This document shows, piece by piece, positions 25,187-37,130 of a DNA stretch of 64,000 nt (positions are counted from its first letter, which is position 1; every line of letters begins with the position of its first letter). The stretch comes from Thunnus maccoyii. Its lineage: Eukaryota > Chordata > Actinopteri > Scombriformes > Scombridae. A model generated the notes under the pieces. The model worked only from the letters and a program-made list of their open reading frames with translations, ran no database searches and was not told the DNA's origin. The stretch is from the NCBI RefSeq assembly GCF_910596095.1, contig NC_056538.1, forward strand, positions 21,872,501 to 21,936,500, given 5' to 3'. The translations under genes and the position numbers were made by a program.

Positions 25187-26135
25187 TTTAAGTGACTACA
25201 TGATGGACAATTAATTGATTAATTACAGTTGCCTGTTTGCAAATTTTTTAATGTAAACACACAGGCTCATTTCACCACATTTAGACAGAAATTGATATCT
25301 TAATTTCAGACTACAGAATAGGTTAATCTTGCACAGCCAGTACTAGGTTACTATACATTAATGATAGGGAAGTACTGTAAATTACTATTAAAGCAAATAC
25401 ATAAATTGGTGGTTGGGTAAAGATGTTGCAAAGCTGCACAAGCTAAGTGCAGACTTCAGATGTATGTTAAGCCCAACAAGGAGACATGTAACACATCTGA
25501 CCCATTGTGAAAGTACAGAATTTTTAATATTTACTTTGAATTCATACATGTATATAATAAAAATAGCATTGTATGGTACACACTCTACATAATCTGTAGT
25601 GAATAAATTAATGGAATTTAATTGTTAGTTAAATAATAATAATAATAATCTGCCTTCAGACAAACTCAAGGAGACTTTTCTTGAGATGAGGTACAATATT
25701 TTTAATGTTTAAACTGGATGCAGAACAGTCACATTGCAAAATAGAATAATTGAGCACATTAATACTAAATAAATTGATCACATTTTTAGTGAGCAGCACT
25801 TTATTTAAACGTGTATTTTACTTCAATGGTTGATTAGTAATGTTATATTTGCATTTAACAACGTCTACAACAGCAGAAACATTCTTAGTTAATACTAATG
25901 AAAGCCATAACTACAATATGTGTGCCTGAGACATTTTTAACTTCATACAGCTAAGGACATCAATAATTAGTGTTATTTAGATGAAAGGAATTGATGTAAC
26001 AAATACACATGTACCGGTTTGGGGCAACTTTGTACTATTGTCCACCAAATGACTATACAGGATGGGTAGTGGGGAGGGGCATTGTCTCCACCGGACAAAT
26101 ATCACAGTCATATGCTCACATTCAAGCCAGAAACA
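25187..26135. other. 3' flank of OlfC-M3
   Basis: AT-rich 3' region of OlfC-M3. A minus-strand AATAAA (plus strand tttatt, 25800-25805) lies about 330 nt after the stop and recurs at the equivalent places in M4 (40010-40015) and M5 (53565-53570), so it is a fair candidate polyadenylation signal. No other gene seen. Confidence 0.5.
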
Positions 26136-29100
26136 CTATCTGGCCATCAGGTGTTTCTTAGTGTTTTTCTCAGGCTTCAAAAGTATGATGAAACATTTTG
26201 GAGCAAAAATGCAGAACAATAAACCATAGCTTGAGGCCAGAATTGCAAAAATTTCCACAGCAACAACATATTTCCCAGGGGAGCTAACATAAGCAGGGAC
26301 AAAGGTCACCCAGACAGCACAGAAGATCAGCATGCTGAAGGTGATCAGTTTGGCCTCATTGAAGTTGTCGGGGAGTTTCCTTGCAAGAAAGGCCAAGATG
26401 AGGCAGGTGCAGGCCAGCAGGCCAATGTAACCCAGAACCAGAGAGAAGCCCACCACAGAGGTCATGGCACACTCCAGAGTGACCTTTGACCCTTGGAAAC
26501 CCAGATCACGTTGAGGCACAGGGGGACTGAGAGACAGCCATATGACACAGATGATAACCTATATGAAAAGGAAACACATTCTAATGTTATTATTTAATAT
26601 CAAGTGTAGAAGTGTAGTTACTTATATGTATCAAAAAATGTAATAATGTAATCGATTAAACAATATTCACACCTGTATACAGGTGAAGAGGCAGACACTT
26701 CCTCTCTGTTGGCCTGGACCAAACCACTTCATCAAGCTTTCAGCACCGGGCCGAGCTGAGCGGAAAACAGCCAGAACCACTATGGTCTTGACCAGGAGGC
26801 AGGAAACACAAAGTACAAAACTGACCCCAAATGCTGCCTGCTGGAACCGACAAGACCAGACTGATGGACGACCAATGAACACCAGTGAGCACAGGAAGCA
26901 GAGTTTCAGCGACAGAAGAAGCAGGAAGCTCAGTTCTGAATTGTTGGCTCGTACCTTGAGGTGAATCAGATTAACAGGCAAAGATGTGGCCATTTAAACA
27001 ATACACTATATACTTTTTTTTTCATTTTTCTAGACAAAATAATGAAAGAAAGAAATGTGAAAAATCACTCTGGGTTACTACCATAGGTGTTTGACGGTAG
27101 GAAATAAAAACCACAGAGACAGCTGTTGTCACAATGGCACCACACACAGCTGCTGTGGTCAGAGTAATGCCCAAGGTTTCATTAAAGGAAAGAAAGTCCA
27201 GTTGGCGAGGCATGCAGGCAGTTTGGTTAGCATTGGACCAAAACTCTGATGGACAACGCTCACACTGAAGGGAACCTAGGAGAGGAAAACAGAAAAAAGA
27301 GAGAAGGGAAACAAAACAAAAAGGTGAAAATTCAAGTGGCAAACATGAGTTTTTCTTATTTTACAAAAGTCATTTCCTCACCAGTTTTGTTATTAATCTC
27401 CCCTTCAGCACATGGGATACAGTCAAAGCAGCAGACAGGTTCCCCTTTCCTGTTGGCCTTTCGGGTACCTGGGGGGCAGCTCTCACTGCACACTGAAATA
27501 GGCACCTAAACAAAAAGCCAAATCATATTGTCAAGGACAGAATCATTTTAATTGACAAAGACAATCAATTCAACTGCAAATTGTTATTAGCCTTAAGACA
27601 ATTTATTGGTCTGATTACCTGATTGGATCCTGTGCTCCACTGAATAGCTGACTCATTAAGATGCAGATCAAACCCGTCCATGCGACCAATCAAAACTAGC
27701 TTTAGTGGCCCTTCAGGAGTGTTCTGCCAGTTGACAAGATCATACTTTGCTGGAATGTCGGCCCCTTGGAAATAAAACATTTCCCCCTGTGGAGTGGTGA
27801 CGTTCACTTTGCTCAAGTGCTGTAACAGCTGTGAAATCATCAAAATATTGCAGAGACTGTTGACATTTTTAAAAAAAATCAGAATGTCAAAATTTCATTT
27901 ACAGTTTTCACAAACATCTGGAACTATCAGTAAGAGATAATCGTGTTTACCTCTATGGGTTTAATGTGTTTTGGAGAGGAGCAGGTGGAGCTGTTGTTTC
28001 TGAGAGGGCTGTCTCTGTTGGGACAGGAGAGAAGGCTGTGAAGTGCGTGGGCTGCAGCATAAACAGCAAGGTAGACATTGTATGCCACTCGTAGCTGGGA
28101 GGTGTCGGTAAAGAGATGCTGCATCCCCTCCAGGGACTCTGTCCCATTGCAGGTCGGTAGTGAGGCTTTCTGAAGAGACCTCTTTTCAGGAGATGAAGAG
28201 GAAACATTTGATGGATAGTCAAATCGTGTTTTCAGTGGTAAAGAGGAATATGAGGAGAAAGGTTTTACATGTGACTGTGTAGCTCTAGGGCTGCATGCAA
28301 ACTCTTTTTCCCAGAAATATCTTAAGAATTCATCATCAGGACGATGATTTGGGTGCAAACGTTTGAGATACTGCTCAAATCCAGGTACAGTTGAACTTCG
28401 AATGGCCACACCAAGAACTCCATTTGCCACCTTAGAGATGGTAAGATCTTGGAGAAGATCACTGCTGGTGCTCCAAGCCTCACTGGCCAGAAACTGTCTG
28501 TCAGTCACCTATAGTAGGAGGACACTGAAATAAATTATGACAGGAAAAACAGCTGGCATTTTGTTGTTACAAAATACATGGCTTTGTTTAATGATAAACC
28601 CCTTTGTCTATATAAATCGCCATGTCAGTTGCTCACATTTCTCTCAGCCAGTTCCAGAAATAAGTTCTTTACATCTGTATACCAGCAAAAGATCAGAATC
28701 ACCCTCGCAGTTGAAGCTTGAATTGTGTTTGCTGCACGTCTGGCATCACGCACAATAGTTTCTCTGCGGACAGTCTCTATGAATTCCAAACATACCCCTT
28801 TCCCTCGAATCTCTTCCTGAAATGTCTGAAATATGGAGCATAAAAACAAATACATATATATTGTTTGCACCATACATGAAGGAGATACATGAGAGACTTT
28901 TTCAGGCAATTTAAATTATAACAACAAAAACATACACCTGTATTGCCAATTGACCATAATCATTGTTTACTAGTACTGCTCCAATCCAAGTCCACTTGAA
29001 GCGTATGGCCAGTTGTGCAATGGCCCGGGCTTGGTAAATATCACTGGGGATTGTTCTGAAGAAGTTAGGAAACTTGGGCCTGTCACTAAGACATGGGCAG

Positions 29101-30387
29101 CTCGCCAAGTAGCTGATCTGAGGGAAAGACACAAAATTATTATTTTGACACTGTTTTTACTGTAATAATATATTTTATATGAAAATCTGATCAACCTCTT
29201 GATGTAGACTGTATAAAAAAGGTTCATCAAAGATTTATTTCTTGAGGCACTGAAACCTACAACTGGTACAGAGAGAGGCCCCAGGATACTAGACAGCATT
29301 ATGGCTGTTGTAGATGAGGCAGCGCCAATAAGCAAGGGAACAGGCTGACCACCTGGTGACAGCGTTGGATATAAAATTACATGATGACAATTATTTATAC
29401 TATAATCATATCAGTTGTTGTTTGGACAAAGCAGATGTTAACTGTATACTAAATTACATCAAGTCATACCTGTTGTCTCTCCAGGTTGTTCATAAGCTGC
29501 AGATTGAAGCACAGGGGCTGTTAAGATGCAGCTGCTTGTGTCTCCTCCAACCAGTGACAGTGCAGCTTGCAAAGACCAGGGGTATCGGCTACAGCTATCA
29601 AGTATACGATAGCCCAGCTTCACTCCTGGTAGCAGGGTACTGTTACGATTGATTTCCTCCACCGCAAACGTCATAGCGTACATATATTTTAGTGACACAA
29701 GATCTAAACTGAGACCACAGGAGAGGAAAGAAATTAACTGCAGTATCAATCAGTGAGAGATAAAAATAATCATCATAGACAGGATTATAAAATCGACAAA
29801 TTACCAAAAATTTCATGCATGCAAATATAAATCTTTTGAAATAGTTTACCATAATTAAAATACTGTATGACTATCTCAGATATACAGGATATCACATTTT
29901 TTAATTATAATGTGCCTCTTATAAAACACTACCAGTACTACTAACATTATATAACGTCAACATTACATTAAGTTTTTTTCAGTTTTTTAACAAAAATATT
30001 TAAGCATGGCAAAAGAGAAAAAATAAAAAATACAATCTGCTAGCATAATATGAACAACAACATAACCACCAAACATATTGTAAAAGAATACAAACAATAC
30101 AAAGTTGTGATCAGGTATTACCCAGTGCAAGGTTTAGAATGTGGCAGCTTGGTGAAGACCTGCTGTATAGCTGAGGGTATGTAATACAGATTAAAGAGTC
30201 CACCGATAATCACATCTCCATCCTGCGAGAGGCCTTTTTTGCTCGGTGTACCCCACCGAGGACACACTATCGCCTGAACCACCTCTAGCCCCATCTGTCT
30301 GCCCACTACACTGAGAAGCAGCAGGGAGGAGGGCCACTGAGTGAGGAGCCAGTAGAACCAAGACATGTATGCAGCTGTTCTGGACAT
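26136..30387 (-). CDS. OlfC/V2R-like family C GPCR, OlfC-M3 (11 exons, segment A)
   Basis: Amino-acid-type olfactory receptor. Exons: 30387-30122, 29708-29470, 29352-29261, 29117-28938, 28825-28637, 28508-27951, 27828-27619, 27505-27382 (124 nt), 27275-27082, 26954-26673, 26558-26136. The spliced frame is open for 918 aa: signal peptide about 1-27, VFT domain about 30-545, cysteine-rich domain about 560-635, 7TM about 640-900 with introns after residues 684 and 778. Ligand-site residues Ser (AASSTT; SYLAS), Asp (TIPSD) and Tyr (NNDYG) are present; C-terminus [16 protein letters not shown]. Near-identical copies are M4 and M5. Differences are concentrated at [14 protein letters not shown] in exon 2 and in the exon 3 loop. 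The acceptor of exon 10 follows a 'caag' instead of a pyrimidine-AG, as in M4 and M5. Confidence 0.92.
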
Positions 30388-31379
30388 TTAACACATATAT
30401 GTAACTGTTATGTCAATGTTAGAATATGCATCAACCAGAAGTGCAAAAATTTCAGTTTGTGTAAAATATAATTAACATCCAACCTGCCTCATCAAACCTG
30501 CTAATGGCATGCGATAAGTTCAGAGAAAATGGTGCATTACCTCATAGACAACATTCAACAGTTCCTGTTACCAAAGACAAAAGTCCCATTAAAGTGCCCA
30601 AATGTAACATCAAAGTCTCAAGTCAGCTTCCTGCAGAGAAAAATTGCATTATAAACAGAATCATAACTCACTTGGTTAAAAAGCACATATCACAAGGTCA
30701 ATTGTTAAGTCTGGTTGGTATCTTGACTATAACATACACCCCACCCTGCACAAGTGAAGTGTTGATGTGGGTATTTATAATAGTTGTAAAGCCTTTTGCT
30801 AGGAAGTAAAAGTGATGACACAAGTGCACTACCTGAAATTTTTCCTCTCTAGAGTGATGGTGGAAAAACAATCAAATGCCAGCAAGTGATTACTGTGTAT
30901 GAAGTTATCAGTGATGTGTGTGTATGTGTTTACAGTATGTTTACTATAAATACAATAGTGTTTCAAGTAATTCAAATGGCCCAAGGTCACTTAAGATAAG
31001 ACAAACAAGTGGAGAGTTTTGGGAAGCTGTTTAACTCTAATCTTAATGTGTCCCTTCTCTTAGATTTCTGAGGATTTGTGTATTGTGATTGATTCATAAA
31101 ACTTAACAAAGTGTGACAGTCTAGCCTGGATCTAGTGTGGCGAATTGTATACCCAGAGCAACAGGTGTGCCATTTGTCAGCTCTATTATAATCATTTCAT
31201 GAGCAATTACCTCCCATTGCCCCTCCCTGAACCCCATCTATTAAAATTAGCTGTTTGATTATTCTACACATTAAAATGATACAAAGAAAGGCATTCCCTC
31301 TCTGCTAAATCCCCAATTCTTCTTTTTTGCGTCATAGTCAATGTCACAGTTTGGACCGTACGTTGATATCTACAGCTGA
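30388..31379. other. 5' flank of OlfC-M3
   Basis: Leader and upstream DNA of OlfC-M3. It holds the TATA-like element at 30772-30779. About 550 bp found at the equivalent place in segment B (roughly 45480-46025) are missing here. No gene seen; open frames across the leader are repeated in the other two segments only because the DNA is nearly identical. Confidence 0.5.
30772..30779 (-). promoter_or_regulatory. TATA-like box upstream of OlfC-M3
   Basis: TATAAATA on the minus strand, 385 bp before the ATG, the same spacing as in M4 and M5, with 'ccacatcaacacttcac' just downstream. The leader region contains AG and GT pairs that could form a 5' UTR intron, but I cannot prove one. Confidence 0.45.
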
Positions 31380-31738
31380 ATAAAGGGTGGAACGGTTGTT
31401 GACATGGCTTTGGTGAAATGTCATTAAATGAGCACAAATGAATTCTGCCTCAATACAAAATCAATCTGAAATTAAATGCATCTTAGTTCCTGCCAATACT
31501 TCTTCTCCTGCCCTGATGGGTGGTACGTGCAAGATTAAACTATACTGCAAGACAATAAAAAGAGGTGACATAGCGATAAAACTAAATGACTGGGCTCAGA
31601 AAAGGAGTAAATAGGAGAAAAGTCATGTTGGCATTTCTAGATTTGCTCTTGCTCATGTATTTCATGTTATTGTCTTCATACATTTCCTCCGCTGTCTCCT
31701 CCCCTCTTTATTCCACCTCTTGCCAGTTATAGGGACAG
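31380..31738 (+). pseudogene. Fossil promoter and exon 1 of a plus-type OlfC gene (copy 1)
   Basis: About 200 bp match the OlfC-P promoter (TATA-like 'aataaaaa' 31554-31561), followed by ATG at 31625 and a decayed exon 1 reading [20 protein letters not shown] at 31730-31732 stands where P1 and P2 have CAG, and homology stops a few bases later, where DIRS-type sequence begins. The remainder of the gene is missing. It shows that a plus-type receptor once stood here. Confidence 0.9.
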
Positions 31739-34470
31739 GGGGTCCAGTCTCTTTTCTTCACACCAGCGTTGGGATCCCAACCATTCTGCCTTGTAGCAAG
31801 CAATAGAGGATCCTGCTCTCGTCACCTTAATGGTCTGCACCACCTGTGCATACAGTCCAGCCTGCATCAGCCTGTCCCTCTCAGCAGCCAAGCCTGGAGA
31901 GGTTGGCCAAACGTGGGCAGTGCGCCTATCGAGCCCACCTCCTGGGACAGAGCCTCCCACACTTGCGGGATGGACCAGGGCTCGGTTGCCAACATCTGGA
32001 TCATCTCTGCGTACCACGATGCCAAACGACGGTCCGGGCTATCAGGATGGCTGACAGCTGCTCTTGCCTCACTCTCTCCAGCAGTGGGGGAATGAGATGA
32101 AGAGGAGGAAAGGCGTAAAGTAGCCTCCTTGGCCATGGCGTGTGTGCAAATGTGATAGCTCAGATCGTCGTGCGACATCAGGGAGAACAGGGCAGGCAGT
32201 GGGTGTTATTTTGACTGGCAAACAGGTTCACTTCCGCTCTCCCAAATCGGTTCCAAATCTGCTGCACCACTTCAGGATGCAGCACACACTTGTCTGATAG
32301 ACACAGGAGGTGTTCTGAGGCCCACACCAACAGGTTCTCCGTTATCTTCAACAGGGCTGCGTAGCGGACTCTGCCTTGCCTGTTGATGTAGGCAACAGTG
32401 GTGCAGTTGTCTGTTCTCACCCACACGTTTCTCCCCTGAACCAGAGTGAGGAAGTATTGGAGGACCAGGAGCCTGAAGTTTGAGGAGGTTGATGTGTCGG
32501 CTTTGCCCTGAAAGCCACACACCACCTATCTCTCTCCCCAGACAGTGGCCCCCCCACCACATCAGGGATGCATCTGTGAACACCATTATGTAGGAGGTCA
32601 CTCGACCCAGCAGTGTTTCTGCCGACAGATGCTGTGGGGACCCCCCAATAACGCAGGTCCTCCTGCACTGATGGGGGAATGTTCAACAAGCAGTGCTTGT
32701 GCCTCTTGGGATCAAGCACAGGTTGGCAAACCACTGTTGAAGGTGGCACATGTGCAGGAGCCCCAGTGGAATGACTGGATGGCCCACCGCCATGATCCAC
32801 CTCGATGTGAAAATAAGCATCTTTCAGGTCAATGGTGGTGAACCAGTTGCCCAGTTGAACCAGTTCCAGCAATCTCCTGATGGTCAGCATGCAGAACATC
32901 TTTTTTGTGATACATTGGTTCAGCTTGAGGAGATCCAAAATGGGTCTGAAACCTCTGTCTTGTTGGGAACCAAGAAGTACACATAGTAAAGCCCCCTCTG
33001 TCTGTTGTGAGTGGAGACGATCAAGACAGCCTGTTTCAATAGCAGGTCCTGGATTTCTTCATAGAGAAAATCTATCTCCTCTTGGGAGGATAGATTTATC
33101 TCCTTGCTGCCAGAACATGGCAGAACTGGAGAGAATAACCCATTCTCAGTGTTTTGTCCGTCCACTCTGATAACACGTAGTTGTGACGCCATTCCCCATA
33201 AAACTATGTCAGAGGATGGAAGCTGGGGGGCAGCAACCAGGAAGTTGTGATATTCTGATTCAGCCCTCTCTGCTGCCAAACCTTCCATAAATGGAAGTTT
33301 GACCCATGGGGGGCTGGCACCAAAAGGGCCGAGCTGATGGAGCGGTCTGTGAACACATCCTCTCCTCAGTCTGTGAGCGGGCCCAGGGCATTACTCTCTA
33401 AGAGGGAAGTAACACTGCTGGCTGCACTAATGAAACCCCAAATGGTGAGCTGTACACGCCAGTCCTGAGCAGGGCGGCATGAACAGCAGGATACAGTGTT
33501 GACACTAAGCAGACACGAAGCATCCTCGCTTTGATCAGTGTGTGAGCATGAGTCATTATTCCTGTGTGAGGATATAACACTGCTCACCACATCACCGTTT
33601 CCTGGGGAGATGCCCTGCACTGACTGGTCCGAGGTGGGTTGCGGTGGGTTGCTGCTGCAGTGTCTCTGTGGGAAGCATCAGCTATGCATGAAGCATAGGG
33701 CGCTGATGGTCTTCTGCCCTACCTGCAAGCTCTCCTCCCTGCTGTGGTGTTGCAGCACTTCATCTCCTCTCTGGTTCAAAGAAGGCGCGAGTGGCAGATG
33801 ATGGCTCAGCTGCGCCTTCTCTTCTTCCAGCTTCTTGAAGTGCTGAGTCACAGAGGAGATAAATCCAAAGAGACCGTCCAGAGCTTTGGGAGCTCCCAGG
33901 AGGCCCTCTCTGTCCTTCCTCTGTAGAGTGAGGAGTCCCAGCCACATGTGAGCCTACTATGGCAAGTGCAATCACCCAGAACGAGGTTGAATCTGACCGA
34001 TGGTGTGACCCAGAAATTCAACCTTTTCAGCCATGGAGGGGGTGTGCAGCGGTGTATTTGCCGCCACAACACCCAACACACTCAGATTGTTCACTGCTGA
34101 GGCTAGTTGCGCGACCGGCCAGAATATTTTCTCAAAGTATTCCAGCGTGTCTCTGTCCAGTATCAGGACAGGCTGTCTCCATGTATCTCCATGTTGCCCT
34201 GCACTCTCAGGGCAACATGTTACCCAGCCAGTGCAGGGCAACATGGAGACAGCCAGTATCAGGACAGGCTGTCTCCATGTTGCCCTGCACTCTCAGGAAG
34301 GAAACCAGTCCCACCACTGGTGACTTTGTTTTCAGCAGCTCCTTCCAGGATGCTTCAACACACTGAAAGATGTCCGGGAGGGGAGGCAAAACAAAGGCTG
34401 GTTGAGCCAGATGAGCTGGGCCATAAAGGGGGGCCCATAAAGGGGGCAAAGGGAGCCCAACACACTCAAC
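31739..34470 (-). mobile_element. DIRS-like tyrosine-recombinase retroelement fossil (copy 1)
   Basis: Broken DIRS-type element on the minus strand. Parts seen: gag-like region about 33370-34450, reverse transcriptase about 32550-33290, RNase H-like part about 32180-32550, and the beginning of a tyrosine recombinase about 31739-32180. It carries many breaks. It sits in the exon 1 fossil of a plus-type OlfC gene. It was present before segments A and B separated, so it is older than that duplication. Confidence 0.8.
34159..34297. repeat. Direct and inverted repeats within the DIRS fossil
   Basis: A perfect 24-bp inverted pair, 34231-34254 and 34267-34290, with a 12-nt spacer could form a hairpin. 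The right arm is also a direct repeat of sequence around 34170-34208. The structure lies in the gag-like part of copy 1 and was not found in copy 2. Confidence 0.85.
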
Positions 34471-34524
34471 TAGAATGATGTAATAATAATTTTATCATGA
34501 AAAATGTGCATTTTCAAGTCTGAC

Positions 34525-34807
34525 CTTTATACAGGTAAAGAGGCAAACACTTCTTCTTTGTTGGCCTGGACCAAACCACTTAATCAAGGCTTCATCACCA
34601 GGCCGAGCTGAGCGGAATGCTGCCAGAACCACTATGGTCTTGACCTGGAGGCAGGAAACACAAAGTACAAAACTGACCCCAAATGCTGCCTGCTGGATCC
34701 GACAACACCAGACTGATGGACGACCAGTGAACACCAGTGAGCACAGGAAGCAGAATTTCAGTGACAAAAGAGGCAGGAAGCTCAGTTCTGAATTGTTGGC
34801 TCAAAAC
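34525..34807 (-). pseudogene. Orphan OlfC exon 10 fossil (segment B)
   Basis: Minus-strand 7TM exon (TM2-TM3 region) matching exon 10 of the M-type receptors, with reading such as [11 protein letters not shown] and [11 protein letters not shown]. It is 283 nt rather than 282: an extra base after the acceptor (gttttgagcc against gtgcgagcc) shifts the frame. Exon 11 is absent; an exon 9 fossil follows at 35694-35811. It resembles exon 10 of psi-M2 and of copy 49108-49390. Confidence 0.88.
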
Positions 34808-34902
34808 CTTAAAATCAAAGAAAGGTTGTTAAAAAAAAAGACAAACACATGAACAGTCAATGATGTATTCATTCAGATAAATTGATTATTTTAAGCATTT
34901 TT

Positions 34903-35600
34903 TTCCAGCCATGCTAGCAGGGTGGCTCAAAGAATGGTAATGTCATTTTGTCATTTTGTCTGTTGGCCCAGATTGAAATATTTCAGCAATAAGATGGGTT
35001 GTCATGACTATGCTGATTCTCTGATCTGTCCACTAGCATGTAAAACATTTCAATTATCCTTCAAAATATCTCAGCAAATATGTGATGGACTGGCACAAAA
35101 TTTGGTACACACGTTCATGGTTCACAGCTGATGTATTCAAATAACTTCAGCGATCTTCTGGCTTTTCCTCTAGCACCACCACAAGGTTAACATTTGTGGT
35201 TTTGAGTAACATACTGTATCTCGACTCCATTTATTTGGTGGATTGTCATGAAGTTTTAAGCACTATCATCAGGTCCAAATTTGAATTCATCTAATATTTT
35301 GGTTTATGACCACTTACCTGCAAAACTGATGGTATTCCTGTTAGCCTCAGCTATACTTTGTGTTTCCTGCTGATTAGCAAATGTTAGCATGCTAACATAC
35401 TAAACTAAGATGGTGAAATTGGTAAATATTATACCGGCTGAACATCAGCATGTTAGCATGTATCATAGTGTGCATGTCCACATGTTGACATCAGCATTTA
35501 GCTAAAAGCACCACAGTGCCAAAGTTTAGCCTCACCATGGAGATAGCATGGCTGTAGACATTTAGACATGTTATTATACACTGATGCAGAATTTAATTTT
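34903..35600. repeat. Perciform-type interspersed repeat (segment B)
   Basis: Long copy lying in what was intron 9 of the fossil gene. It contains the perfect 16-bp palindrome 'tgttagcatgctaaca' at 35382-35397 and further 'catgttagcat' motifs, recognised from many perciform genomes. It is probably a non-autonomous DNA transposon; no coding part. Edges approximate. Confidence 0.65.
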
Positions 35601-35693
35601 GCCTTGAAGAAAACAGAATAGTACACACATGGACCTAAACAACTACAAACCAAGAAGAATTTGAAGAAGGTGCAGATTTCTCTGGTTTCTTAC

Positions 35694-35811
35694 CAAAGGT
35701 GATGGTAGTAAAGAAAAACCACAAACACAGCTGTTGTCATCATGGTACTGGACACAGCTGTACTGTAGTGAGAGCAATGCCCAAGGTCTCATTAAAGGAA
35801 AGAAAGTACAG
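35694..35811 (-). pseudogene. Orphan OlfC exon 9 fossil (segment B)
   Basis: Minus-strand remnant of the TM1 exon, matching '[10 protein letters not shown]' and following codons of exon 9 of the M genes, with a GT donor at 35692-35693. The 5' part is cut off where the unidentified duplicated segment begins (35812). Together with 34525-34807 it is what is left of an extra receptor gene. In segment C only a trace of the cut end remains near 50080. Confidence 0.75.
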
Positions 35812-36384
35812 GTCTAGCCATACTCAAGCCAGCTCCCATTGGTGTCATTGAAAGAGGGGTCCAACTGCTGAGAACCTAGTCCAATCTGTGGCCAATTTGG
35901 GCCACCAAGATGAAGTTCACTCCTTCCACCTGGGTGCAGATTGGTGAAGGGAGGGAAGGGGAAGGTCTAACTTTACTGTGCCAGTTAGAGTCCAAATGGA
36001 CCCTAAGGTCATCTGAAGCCAGCTGCAGCATCCCAGCCTATAGAGCTGTTCATGGTTTTGCCAAAGCACCTCCACCATCACCAGAGCTTGAGCATCATAT
36101 TTGCATCTGGCCCAAACAGATGGCAACACAAGGCTAGAATAGCCCTGTGTCCTTGGACTGCCACAGTCATGTATTCCTGCAAGCTGCCATCCATCAGCCT
36201 TTGCAAGACAGACTTAAAGGGGGATACCAAGGCTCCCAAGATCTGATCCTTAGAAGACAGTAGTCAACAACCTCCTCTCCACTCCAGACCATGCACACAT
36301 GCTAGCCGTCTTCATAAACCTGACAAGCTATGGGCTTCAGATTGTTTAACAAAGTGTTTTAAGAACCAGCTTTCACCCTAGTGA
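35812..36384. repeat. Unidentified duplicated segment (segment B copy)
   Basis: Counterpart of 22890-23640 and 50090-50427. No gene recognised. Confidence 0.5.
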
Positions 36385-37130
36385 TAAGATGTGGTTAGAT
36401 GGTTGCCCCTGCTCCTCTATTTTCATCAACACTTCCATGTTTCTAATGGGATCAGTTGGCTCTCTGTTCTGTTTAAACTGCCCTAACAAAAAAATAGACA
36501 ACTATCTATACACAGTCTGTGGCAACATAATATTTCACACTTGGAGGAGATTCTTGGCCTCAACGTCCCCCTCTCCCCACAGCTCTGTGTTCTAGGAGAC
36601 CTGACAACAGTAAAGACTACTACTAAGACTGCTATAAAAAAAGTTCCTAAACTCTGTTACACTAGCAAAGAAGATCATTCCACTAAACTGAAAAAACAGA
36701 CTCCATTTCGATTACTTCAAGGCTCAGGTTCCTAAATGGCCATTTTTATATGAACATATAACTGTGACAATGGAAGATCACAATGAACAAGTCTAGATAC
36801 CATTTCTGACATACTGTATATAATACAGGACGAATACAGCCACATATTTTTTTATTCATTGGTTTCTATGTTCTTCTTTGGTACTTCTTTTGTACTATTC
36901 TTTTCTGTTTCACATATATGCTACATTTATGCAAAACTGATATAAACTGGATCCTTATTTCCAATATACAACATGCAGGACAAATACTGATATCTTTGTA
37001 TTTCTTTCAGATACTGGTATTTATCTCATTTTAACTCTCTTTCTCTCTGTATTATTCTATGTTCATCTAAGTTACCACACCAAGGCACCATCCTTGCCAT
37101 CTCTAAGGACTAAGTTACATCACACGTAAT
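36385..37130 (+). mobile_element. L1-like LINE 3' fragment (segment B)
   Basis: Same decayed fragment as 23650-24300, with an additional stretch near 36820-36910. It carries the 'PQLCVLGDLTT' pattern around 36570-36605. No intact frame. Confidence 0.55.

Noticed and set aside
27249-27509. An 86-codon plus-strand frame repeated at 41480-41740
   Set aside because: Antisense shadow of exons 8-9 of the receptors.
29356-29652. A 98-codon plus-strand frame repeated at 43608-43904 and 57132-57428
   Set aside because: Antisense to exon 2 and intron 2 of M3-M5. It is conserved only because the segments are recent duplicates.
30504-30809. A 101-codon plus-strand frame over the leader and TATA region, repeated in all three segments
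   Set aside because: No domain or splice context. It overlaps the promoter and leader of the opposite-strand receptor, and segment identity explains its conservation.
34033-34478. Overlapping plus-strand open frames across 34.0-34.5 kb
   Set aside because: They read antisense through a DIRS fossil with local direct and inverted repeats; no protein family recognised.
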